From assembly GCA_002683135.1 (NCBI GenBank), contig NYSS01000005.1:1-35472 (forward strand): 35,472 nucleotides of DNA. Direction: 5' to 3'. Below are positions 8,585 to 15,767 of this stretch, one piece after another; within the stretch, counting starts at the first letter, position 1; each line of letters opens with the position of its first letter. The notes below the pieces were generated by a model, which did not search any database, was not told the DNA's origin, and worked only from the letters and a program-made list of their open reading frames with translations. Made by a program: the position numbers and the translations under genes. The DNA comes from Planctomycetota bacterium. GTDB lineage: Bacteria > Planctomycetota > GCA-002687715.

Positions 8585-9595
8585 ATGCCGAAGATCTCCA
8601 CCGAGCCGCCCCGCGTCCGCCTGACGCTCTGTGCCGACGTAGAGGCCATCGGTGAGGGTCCGATCACGCGCGGCGACGGGCCTCCATACCTCATGCGAAA
8701 GGGCCAACGCATCACCGGGCAATCTGAGCTGCGGCGTGGATTCAGGACGGCCCTCGGCCCCGAGGGCCACATCGCACGATTCCACGCAGCCCATCCCCAG
8801 CGCTCCGCAATCGCTGTCGTGGGATGCGGCAACCTCGGCCTCAACGCTGGAGTGCGCGCGTGGAAAGACGGCGAGTGGCTTGGCGTCGCGGGCCCCGAGG
8901 GTGGCGCGATAGCGGTCGACGACGAAGGACGGGGCCGGCGCGTCGCGGGCGATGACGAACCGGAGGATGGGTGGGTCATCACCGGTCCCGGGCTCGTCCG
9001 TGATGGGTGCCCCGCGGTATCGGACGTCACCACGTTCGCGGACCCACGCCACCGGCTCCTGTTCCCCTACGTGACGACCGAACCCGGCGCGCGCGTCGAC
9101 TTCGGACATGACATCCTGCTCGCTGACCCGGACCTCTACAGGTCCGCCGCGGCCCATCGCCCCGTACGCCTGCCGATCACCGACGTCGCCCACGAAGCGC
9201 TCCTCGACGCGCTCGCGGTCAAGGGCTACGCCGCATCTGCTCAACCAGGGCGCCCTGGGACATATGACATCGACGGCGACGTCCTCGAGATCGTCTTCTT
9301 CCCCGGGCTCTACCCACACCACGCCCTCGCCGTCGGGGCAGACGGTGCCGTGACTTCATGGATCGTCCCCGGTCTCAGCAACCGCGCGGGGACATCGATT
9401 GACGCCCTCGCCGCCCAGCTCGTCGCCCATGGCGCACGGGACGCGATCCTGCTCGACAATGGCGGCGACGTGGGCCTGTGGCGAGCCGACTCGAAGCAGT
9501 GGACCGTGCGGCCGGCGGAACCTGATCGCGAAGACGCGTGGCCCCTCACGGCCTGCCTCGTCTATTCGACGCTCACTCCTCCAGGCGAAGGCTGA
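8585..9595 (+). CDS. Protein with a C-terminal phosphodiester-glycosidase-like (NAGPA/DUF2233) region
   Basis: A 336-residue protein with no signal peptide visible from the chosen start. The C-terminal third (SIDALAAQLVAHGARDAILL followed by DNGGDVGLW) resembles the core of the NAGPA-type phosphodiester glycosidase family, where a similar 'L..GA.DA..LDGGGS' segment lies near the active site. Here the usual GGGS is GGDV. The N-terminal half (GQSELRRGFRTALGPEGHIA, VAVVGCG-type strand) was not recognised. The frame is open for 61 codons upstream, opposite the aldo/keto reductase start, but that part reads as noise. The ATG at 8585 is the first sensible start, though it lacks a clear ribosome-binding site. 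It is a stand-alone plus-strand gene in a minus-strand neighbourhood. Function is inferred and weak. Confidence 0.68.
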   Translation: MPKISTEPPRVRLTLCADVEAIGEGPITRGDGPPYLMRKGQRITGQSELRRGFRTALGPEGHIARFHAAHPQRSAIAVVGCGNLGLNAGVRAWKDGEWLGVAGPEGGAIAVDDEGRGRRVAGDDEPEDGWVITGPGLVRDGCPAVSDVTTFADPRHRLLFPYVTTEPGARVDFGHDILLADPDLYRSAAAHRPVRLPITDVAHEALLDALAVKGYAASAQPGRPGTYDIDGDVLEIVFFPGLYPHHALAVGADGAVTSWIVPGLSNRAGTSIDALAAQLVAHGARDAILLDNGGDVGLWRADSKQWTVRPAEPDREDAWPLTACLVYSTLTPPGEG

Positions 9596-9637
9596 GCGTG
9601 GCGCACACCGGCTCCGGAGGGGGAGCCGAGTCGGGAC

Positions 9638-10594
9638 TCAACCGCTCGACTCCAGGACGCGGATCAGCACCGCCGGGTCCACGTTGCCGCCGCTGACCAC
9701 GGCGACAGCGGTGCGCCCGTCGAGCGGCACCTTCCCGAAGAGCGCCGCCGCGACAGACACGGCGCCGGTGGGCTCCGCGACGATCTTCGCACGCAACATC
9801 ATCAGGCGCAGCGCCGCCTGGATCTCGTCATCGCTCACCAGGACAACGCCACGAACCATCTGCTTGATGATGGGGAACGTGAGCTCCCCCGGCATGACAT
9901 TGCGTATGCCATCCGCGATCGTGTTCGGGAGGTCGATCTCGACCCGCTCCCCAGCGTCGAGCGACCGGGCCGTATCGTCCGCGCCTTCGGCCTCGACGCC
10001 CCAGACCTCGACGTCGGGCGCCCGGCTCGACAAGAACGCGGCGCAGCCAGCGAGGAGACCTCCGCCGCCACACGGGGAGATGAACACGTCGACCTCGGGG
10101 ACCTGCTCCATCACTTCAAGCGCGACGGTCCCTTGCCCGGCGATCACGTCCGGGTGGTCATAGGGCGGGACCATCATGAGTCCATCCCCGTCAGCGAGCT
10201 CGGCGGCCTTCGCGAGGCGCTCAGCAGAGGAGCGACCGCACCGGATAATCGTCGCGCCGAACGCCTTGATGGCCGCCACCTTCACCTCGGCAGCGTCTTC
10301 GGGCATCACGACCGTACACGGGACCCCCAAGATCTTCGCCGCGAAGGCAAGCGCGCCCCCGTGGTTGCCGCTCGACCCCGTCACGACGCCGTTCGCCCGC
10401 GCCGCTTCCAGGTTGCGCGTCAGGGCGTGGAAGGCGCCCCGGAACTTGAAGGCGCCCGTCCGCTGGAACGACTCCATCTTCAAATAGAGCGTCCCCCCCG
10501 CCATCTCGTCCAGGGTCCTGGAGTGGATGACCGGGCTCTTGTGGATGATCCCCGAGATGCGCCCGTAGGCCTGCTCTACCGCCCCCGCGTCCAT
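9638..10594 (-). CDS. PLP-dependent serine/threonine dehydratase-like enzyme (fold type II)
   Basis: A 318-residue member of the threonine dehydratase/serine racemase family. The PLP lysine is Lys50 in SFQRTGAFKFRGA. The substrate/cofactor loop SSGNHG lies at 74-79, the glycine-rich phosphate loop GGGG at 176-179, and a C-terminal SGGN closes the site. There is no C-terminal ACT regulatory domain, so it matches the short catabolic dehydratases and serine racemases rather than the allosteric biosynthetic IlvA. The family deaminates L-Ser/L-Thr to 2-oxo acids or racemises serine in the cytoplasm. The Cys in SPCGGGG is slightly unusual at that position. It appears monocistronic and convergent with the plus-strand gene ending at 9595. 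The family is certain; the exact reaction is not. Confidence 0.92.
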   Translation of the reverse strand: MDAGAVEQAYGRISGIIHKSPVIHSRTLDEMAGGTLYLKMESFQRTGAFKFRGAFHALTRNLEAARANGVVTGSSGNHGGALAFAAKILGVPCTVVMPEDAAEVKVAAIKAFGATIIRCGRSSAERLAKAAELADGDGLMMVPPYDHPDVIAGQGTVALEVMEQVPEVDVFISPCGGGGLLAGCAAFLSSRAPDVEVWGVEAEGADDTARSLDAGERVEIDLPNTIADGIRNVMPGELTFPIIKQMVRGVVLVSDDEIQAALRLMMLRAKIVAEPTGAVSVAAALFGKVPLDGRTAVAVVSGGNVDPAVLIRVLESSG

Positions 10595-10698
10595 GGCGGC
10601 GGGATTCTAACCGAGTTCACAAAGCCTGTATGATGTTCGGGTTGCGAAACCCCGCAATGGGCCGCGCCCCTGCCGTATAGGGAAACGGAGCCTTCGCC

Positions 10699-11292
10699 GT
10701 GCCCAAAATCGTCCGCTGCCACAACTGCATCTCGCTGGTCTACGACGGCGCAGAGGTCTGCCACCACTGTGGAGAGAAGTTGAGGGTCCGCCGAAAGCGG
10801 ATCTTCTCCAAGGGGGCGGGGCTCTTCATCCTCCTATCCGTGGTCCTGTTCACCATCGGTGACGCGGTCTATCTCGCCAAGGAGCGCAGCAAGACCCTCC
10901 GCTTCGACCGCCATCACATCAAACGATTCATCGACGGCCAGCTCAACGGAGGGGACTCCCGCAGAGACTGGTTTCGATGCAAGGACGACACCGTGGTGGT
11001 CCCGGTCCTTCGTGACGAATTCCACCGGGTCGTCGGAGAAAACCCCAAGATCCTGCATCGGGACTCAACGCTCATCGATCGCAAGGCCGAGATCGTCCAC
11101 TGGGATGGGTGGACCAGGGAGATCCCCGCCCGCAAGTACATCCACTACATCGACTGGCGCGGCGACAACCGGGGCAACTACCACAGCCTGCCGATGACCG
11201 TGGAGATCACAGGGGAGCCCTATAACCTGCGGATCATCAAGGTGACGTGGGACGGCAAGGACGAGGAGCTTCTCCGCGAAGACGGCGGCTGA
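10699..11292 (+). CDS. Small membrane protein with an N-terminal zinc ribbon
   Basis: A 197-residue protein starting at GTG (MPKIVRCHNC). The GGAG at 10687-10690 is well placed as a ribosome-binding site. Cys7, Cys10, Cys21 and Cys24 form a CxxC-x10-CxxC zinc ribbon. A basic patch (RVRRKRIFSKG) and one transmembrane segment at about 40-60 (AGLFILLSVVLFTIGDAVYL) follow, then a soluble C-terminal domain of about 135 residues with many charged and aromatic residues (WDGWTREIPARKYIHYIDWR). By the positive-inside rule the zinc ribbon is cytoplasmic and the C-terminal domain is outside. No family was recognised. Its TGA stop abuts the stop codon of the convergent gene at 11293. Confidence 0.78.
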   Translation: MPKIVRCHNCISLVYDGAEVCHHCGEKLRVRRKRIFSKGAGLFILLSVVLFTIGDAVYLAKERSKTLRFDRHHIKRFIDGQLNGGDSRRDWFRCKDDTVVVPVLRDEFHRVVGENPKILHRDSTLIDRKAEIVHWDGWTREIPARKYIHYIDWRGDNRGNYHSLPMTVEITGEPYNLRIIKVTWDGKDEELLREDGG

Positions 11293-11799
11293 TCACCCCC
11301 CGCCGCCCCAGCTCAGGACCGCGTTGATCTGCTCGGACGCCAGGTCCGGCCATTTGAGCCGCGCCAAGAACAGCGCCAGGAGCGCGATCAAGACGAAGGA
11401 GAGCACGAACAGCGCGAAACGCGCGACCCACCCGATCGACAGGAGCAGGACAAGAAACGGCCAGACGAGAACCACCAGGGCCCTGCTCCCCTCCTCCTCC
11501 CGACGCATGACCCTGCCGCCCCGTCGGAGCTGACCCTGGATCGCCTTGACCGCGTCGTGCGCAGCCGGCAGCGACACCGACGCCACCAGGAACAGTCCCA
11601 CGAAGATCCCGCCGACCCAGGCCAGGGTCTGCCCCATGCCCTCAGGGATCTGGTCCTCCTGTATCTCGAGTTCGCCACGCGCGTACATGACGCCGAGGGC
11701 CGCGACGATCACCAGCGGAACAACGTTCACCAGCACCAGTAGGCCGAGGGTCCTCCGGAAGGACCGGGCCTTCTTGCTGCGTCGGGCGGATCGAGGCAT
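11293..11799 (-). CDS. Hypothetical integral membrane protein
   Basis: A 168-residue protein with a basic N-terminus (MPRSARRSKKARSFRRTLG) and four hydrophobic segments at about 19-40, 66-84, 112-125 and 128-147. There is a short loop after the first segment and a basic, acidic-flanked loop in the middle (GQLRRGGRVMRREEEGSR). The ATG at 11799 has a strong ribosome-binding site (AAGGAGGGG), which settles the start against a longer open frame reaching 11931. The protein ends in a run of glycines (SWGGGG). No conserved motif was recognised, so this is an inner-membrane protein of unknown role. Its start is only 70 bases from the divergent HEAT-VWA gene start at 11870, so the two promoters share that gap. 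Confidence 0.75.
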   Translation of the reverse strand: MPRSARRSKKARSFRRTLGLLVLVNVVPLVIVAALGVMYARGELEIQEDQIPEGMGQTLAWVGGIFVGLFLVASVSLPAAHDAVKAIQGQLRRGGRVMRREEEGSRALVVLVWPFLVLLLSIGWVARFALFVLSFVLIALLALFLARLKWPDLASEQINAVLSWGGGG

Positions 11800-11869
11800 G
11801 TTCACCCCTCCTTGGGAATGCAGGCACCCTGAATGATATCGTCTGGTTCCTGCTTCGCCGGAGCCGCAC

Positions 11870-14140
11870 ATGATCCCACGACTTGTCCTTTGCGTGATCG
11901 CGCTCGGCGCCCTGTCCCCAGCGCAGGACATTCACGCCGCCCGACGCTCGTTCAGGTCAGCCATCAAGGCGACCGATACGAAGAGTCGGCAGGCCGGCAT
12001 CGACGCGCTCATCGCGTGCGAAGACCCCCGGGCGATCGGCGACCTGTTGTCCGCTGCCCTCAAGACGACGAAGGACCTGGCGAAGCTCGAGAAGAAGATC
12101 GTCAAGTCTGGACAGGCAATCGGGGGGGCCCTGAAGGCGCTCGACAAGCAGGGCGATAAGGGGCGCCCGATCACCGTGGGCGCGATGCAGGCAGCCGAAC
12201 GCAAGGCCGCCCCTTTTCGCCAGGAGCTCGCTCGGGGCCTCTCAAAGAAGCGATCGCTTCAGAGGTGGCAGCGGATGTTGCTGGCCGGCTGCGGGACCCT
12301 CCTCGACAAGTTCACGGACGGGGCGCGCGGAGAAGCCATCGCGTTGCAGGTCTCCAAGTTCTCAAACGGGCGCGACTTCGAAGAGCGCAAGATCCGCCTC
12401 GCGATCATCGCCCAGAGTCGGGGCCCCATCGCAAGAGACGCCCTCGTGGAGCTCGCCCAGCGAGTCGAGGACAACGTGCTCCGGGTCGCCGTCATCGACG
12501 CGATCGCTGCGCGGCGCGACGTTCAGACGATCCCCGCGCTCGCGAGAGCCCTCGAAGATGACGTCTGGCCAGTACGCGTCGCAGCCACACGCGCCCTCTC
12601 CGGGATCGGTTCTATCGAGTGCATCCCGGCGCTGCTGGGCGCGCTCCCGAACGCCGACGGACGAGCCCTGGAGGAGATCCTCGAGGCCCTCGTCTCTCTC
12701 GCCGGGGTCACCTTTCACGACAACGTCACCCTCTGGCAGCAATGGTGGAAGGGCGAGGAGTCGGCCCTGCGAGCCATGCTCGAGAAGATCTCCTCCAGCA
12801 ATCCCGGTACGCAGGTCGGCGGGATGATCGCCATCGGCCAGGGGCGATTTCTCCTCGGGGCACGCCGGCTCCTCGCACAGGAGGGAGTCGGACCTCTGAA
12901 CGCAGACGAAAGGGACCTGGAGCCCGCGGCGATCACGGGCTCGGAGGATCACGTCGCGCTCGCCGAGGGAAGGCGCGACGCCGTGGGCCGGGTGTTCACG
13001 AGGCTTCCAGGCAATCTACGGGATGGGTTTGTTTCACGGTTTCTCATCAACCCGCTCCACCAAGCCACGAGCACCGACGCTCGCCTTCGGCTGACCACCT
13101 TCCTCGGGGGTGTGCGTACCGAACAGGCGCGGCAAGCCTTGCGGCCGATCCTAGGTACCGCCCGCATCACCGCGCCCGGCACCGACAAGCGCCTGCCGAG
13201 CGCGGACCGGGAACGCATGCGCCTCGCGGCGGCCCAGGCCATGGGCCGCCAGGGCCACCCCTCGGCCGCATCGGCGCTCCGCCAGGCGCTCACCGGTTTC
13301 GGCGTGAAGACCGCGGTCCGAATCGCGGCAGCGAAATCTCTGCGCACCCTGAATCTCAAGGAGTGCGTTTTTCCGCTCATTGAGGGGCTCGGATCGGAGG
13401 CAAAAGAGGTGCGTCAGGCGTGCCACGACGCCCTCGTCCAGATGACGGGCGTCGAGCACGCGAGCGCCAACGCGTGGCACGCGTGGTGGGAGGCCTCCGT
13501 CGCGAAGTGGACGCCCAAGAAGGGAGACATCGCCGGCGGACCCGATCCCGAGCCGGCACCGAACGAGCGCAAGGGAGGGACACGATTCTACGGCATCGAG
13601 ACCCGCTCCAAGCACATCGTGTTCATCCTCGACCGGTCGGGGAGCATGCAGATGCCCGACGCCAAGGGCAAAGGGTCGAAGATCGACGTGGCGAAGGACG
13701 AGGTCATCAAGGCGATCACGTCGCTCCCCGACGACTCCACGTTCAACATCATCTTCTACAACAGCACGTGGGACGTCTGGAAGAAGAAGATGACCGTCGC
13801 GACAGCGGCGAATCGCAAAAAGGCGGTCACCTGGGTGAAGGGAATCGAAGAGGTCGGCGCGACCAACATCTTCGACCCGCTCGAGCGCGCGTTTCAACTC
13901 GCCGGACGGGGCACCCACGACAAGGCCTACAAGCTCCTGCTGGACACGATCTTCTTCATGAGCGATGGTCTGGCCAACCGAGGGCGCATCCTGGAGCCGC
14001 CTCAGATCCTCAAGGAGATTCAGGACATGAACGCGCTCAAGAAGGTCCGGATCCACTCCATCGGCATCGGGCCAAATCACGATGTCAGACTCATGAAGGG
14101 GCTCGCCGAGGCAACGGGCGGGTCCTACGTCGCACGATGA
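11870..14140 (+). CDS. Exported HEAT-repeat and von Willebrand factor A domain protein
   Basis: A 756-residue protein. Residues 1-18 (MIPRLVLCVIALGALSPAQ) look like a signal peptide. The next part to about 540 is helical, with HEAT/PBS-lyase-type repeats (VLRVAVIDAIAARRDVQTIP, DVWPVRVAATRALSGIGSIE, KTAVRIAAAKSLRTLNLKEC). Residues about 580-756 form a VWA domain with an intact MIDAS metal site: DRSGS (Asp588, Ser590, Ser592), the Thr of GATNIFDPL, and the Asp of FFMSDGLAN. The protein probably acts as a protein-binding scaffold in the cell envelope. HEAT-plus-VWA proteins are frequent in planctomycetes, mostly without known function. Its last bases overlap the ATG of the next lipoprotein gene (ATGA), which indicates translational coupling. 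Confidence 0.88.
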   Translation: MIPRLVLCVIALGALSPAQDIHAARRSFRSAIKATDTKSRQAGIDALIACEDPRAIGDLLSAALKTTKDLAKLEKKIVKSGQAIGGALKALDKQGDKGRPITVGAMQAAERKAAPFRQELARGLSKKRSLQRWQRMLLAGCGTLLDKFTDGARGEAIALQVSKFSNGRDFEERKIRLAIIAQSRGPIARDALVELAQRVEDNVLRVAVIDAIAARRDVQTIPALARALEDDVWPVRVAATRALSGIGSIECIPALLGALPNADGRALEEILEALVSLAGVTFHDNVTLWQQWWKGEESALRAMLEKISSSNPGTQVGGMIAIGQGRFLLGARRLLAQEGVGPLNADERDLEPAAITGSEDHVALAEGRRDAVGRVFTRLPGNLRDGFVSRFLINPLHQATSTDARLRLTTFLGGVRTEQARQALRPILGTARITAPGTDKRLPSADRERMRLAAAQAMGRQGHPSAASALRQALTGFGVKTAVRIAAAKSLRTLNLKECVFPLIEGLGSEAKEVRQACHDALVQMTGVEHASANAWHAWWEASVAKWTPKKGDIAGGPDPEPAPNERKGGTRFYGIETRSKHIVFILDRSGSMQMPDAKGKGSKIDVAKDEVIKAITSLPDDSTFNIIFYNSTWDVWKKKMTVATAANRKKAVTWVKGIEEVGATNIFDPLERAFQLAGRGTHDKAYKLLLDTIFFMSDGLANRGRILEPPQILKEIQDMNALKKVRIHSIGIGPNHDVRLMKGLAEATGGSYVAR

Positions 14141-14553
14141 TCTCAAAGACCGCCACCTCTCTCCTCGCGCTCGCCCTCGTCGGTGGATGCGGATCTCAGC
14201 TGCCGACGATGCGCGCCGGCTACGTGCCGGAGAACGTCCAGGACATACGGGACCCGGTGATGGCCATCGCGCAACGCCTGCAACGGGCGGGGCCCCTGCT
14301 CGTCGCCGCGGCTTCGGAGGGGGACGCGGGACGAGAGGCATCCAGGCACCTGCTGGCCCTCACCCGCGAGATCGCTGCCATGATGGGTGACCCGGTTTTT
14401 GATCCGTGGCCCGTGACCAGGGCCCGTATCCGCACGCGGATCCTCTTCTTGATGGATGACGACGCCAAGACACGCGCCGACGCCCTCGACGAATGCCGTG
14501 AGGACTTCGCCAAGCTCAGGGCCAAGATCGGCCGAAAGCGAGGACAGCCATAA
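14137..14553 (+). CDS. Small putative lipoprotein in the HEAT-VWA operon
   Basis: A 138-residue protein starting MISKTATSLLALALVGGCGS, with a lipobox ending in GGC, so Cys18 would be lipidated. The mature part is helical, with no cysteine pair or known motif, and carries an Arg-rich C-terminus (RAKIGRKRGQP). The ATG lies in the ATGA shared with the stop of the HEAT-VWA gene, and its own TAA stop overlaps the likely start of RNase D. The three genes are therefore one transcriptional and probably translational unit. It may be a partner of the HEAT-VWA protein at the membrane, but that is inference from gene order only. The signal and tight coupling make it a convincing gene despite no homology call. 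Confidence 0.8.
   Translation: MISKTATSLLALALVGGCGSQLPTMRAGYVPENVQDIRDPVMAIAQRLQRAGPLLVAAASEGDAGREASRHLLALTREIAAMMGDPVFDPWPVTRARIRTRILFLMDDDAKTRADALDECREDFAKLRAKIGRKRGQP
14541..14553 (+). promoter_or_regulatory. Ribosome-binding site and ATAA stop/start overlap before RNase D
   Basis: AGGA at 14541-14544, within GCGAGGA, lies 5 bases before ATA at 14550-14552. That ATA shares its last two bases with the TAA (14551-14553) that ends the lipoprotein gene. The geometry mirrors the ATGA overlap one gene upstream (14137-14140), so position 14550 is where a coupled start would be expected. Confidence 0.5.
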
Positions 14554-15719
14554 GCGACTCCACGGACCACGACATCGTCCTCGTCGATGACGCAAGCGGA
14601 GTACGGGACGCCGCTGAAGCTCTTCGAGGTGCAGATCGCATCGCGATAGACACGGAGTCGAATAGCCTCCACGTCTACAAGGAGCGCGTCTGTTTCATTC
14701 AGATCGCGGCGAAGGGGCGCGTCTTCCTGGTCGACACCGTCGCGGTCCGCGACCTCGAGCCGCTCCTCGAACCGCTCGCCGACCCGGCGTCGCTGAAGCT
14801 GCTGCACGGAGCCGACTACGACGTCGTGTGCTTGCGTCGGGACTTCGGGATCCAGATGACCCCGCTCTTCGACACCATGATCTCCGCCCAGATGCTCGGA
14901 TATGAGCAGCTCGGGCTCGCGGCCCTCGTGGAGCGCCACTTCGGGGCGTCCCTGGACAAGTCAATGACGCGCCATGACTGGGGACGCCGCCCGCTCGAAG
15001 AACGCTACGTCCCCTACCTCATCGACGACGTCATCTACCTGGAGGGGCTGCACGACATCCTCTCCGCTGACCTGGATGACACGGACCTTGTTGAAGAATC
15101 CGAGATCGAGTTCGAGCGCGTCTCCGCGTTGCAGTGGGGAGGATCGGAGGAGGCTGATCCGGATCGCTTCCGCAAGATCAAGGGTTCCCGCACCCTCAAC
15201 CAGACCGGGCTGTCGATCCTCAAGGAGATGTACATGCTCCGCGACCGGGTCTCCCGAAAAGCCGACGTGCCCCCCTTCCGCGTTCTCGGCAACGAGCAGC
15301 TCCTCGCCGTCGCCACGCGGTGCCCAAAGAGCCGGAGGGAGCTGCGCGACATCCGTGGCTTCACGGACCGTGTCCTTCGGAGGATCGGAGACGACGCGTT
15401 GCAAGCGGTGATCGACGGCACCGACAGGAAGGACGAGGTCCCCCTGCGAGCCAAGCCGCGAGGCGAACGGCCCCCGGAAGAGCAACAGAGGGTCGACGAG
15501 GGGATCCGGAGCTGGCGCCGCGAGGAGATCAGCAAGCGAAACGTCCCCTCAATCGTCATCCTCCCCAACCACGTCGTCGAGCGCATCGCCCACGCCCGGC
15601 CGTCGACCGTCGACGCCCTCGCAGAGATCCCTGGTCTCGGGAAGAAGCGGCTGCAGCGTTATGGCGAGAAGATCCTGGAGATCGTGCGGAATCCGCCGCC
15701 GCTGCGGCGGCGGCGATAG
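14550..15719 (+). CDS. rnd: Ribonuclease D (DEDDy 3'-5' exoribonuclease with two HRDC domains), unusual ATA start
   Basis: A 389-residue RNase D, which trims 3' ends of tRNA precursors and other RNAs. All exonuclease motifs are present. Exo I is IAIDTESN with Asp34 and Glu36. Exo II is HGADYD with Asp91. Exo III is YLIDDV with Tyr156 and Asp160. Two HRDC domains follow, at about 210-290 and 335-382. The frame is open from 14502, and between there and the first internal ATG at 14826 I find no ATG, GTG, TTG or CTG before the Exo I motif. A start at 14826 would remove Exo I and Exo II. The best start is ATA at 14550, which overlaps the preceding TAA as ATAA and has AGGA at 14541-14544. A single A-to-G change at 14552 would make it ATGA while keeping both genes intact. 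Confidence 0.88.
   Translation: MSDSTDHDIVLVDDASGVRDAAEALRGADRIAIDTESNSLHVYKERVCFIQIAAKGRVFLVDTVAVRDLEPLLEPLADPASLKLLHGADYDVVCLRRDFGIQMTPLFDTMISAQMLGYEQLGLAALVERHFGASLDKSMTRHDWGRRPLEERYVPYLIDDVIYLEGLHDILSADLDDTDLVEESEIEFERVSALQWGGSEEADPDRFRKIKGSRTLNQTGLSILKEMYMLRDRVSRKADVPPFRVLGNEQLLAVATRCPKSRRELRDIRGFTDRVLRRIGDDALQAVIDGTDRKDEVPLRAKPRGERPPEEQQRVDEGIRSWRREEISKRNVPSIVILPNHVVERIAHARPSTVDALAEIPGLGKKRLQRYGEKILEIVRNPPPLRRRR
15693..15713. repeat. Perfect GC-only palindrome at the end of RNase D
   Basis: A 10-base arm, CCGCCGCCGC, is followed by one T and its exact reverse complement, GCGGCGGCGG. It encodes the PPPLRRR tail of RNase D. Transcripts from either strand could form a very stable hairpin, and it lies near the meeting point of two convergent genes (stops at 15719 and 15768). 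No T run follows, so it is not a typical intrinsic terminator. Confidence 0.5.
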
Positions 15720-15767
15720 CAAGGGGCGAAGGCCACGTCGAAGACAAACCCCCGCCGCGGACCGCCC

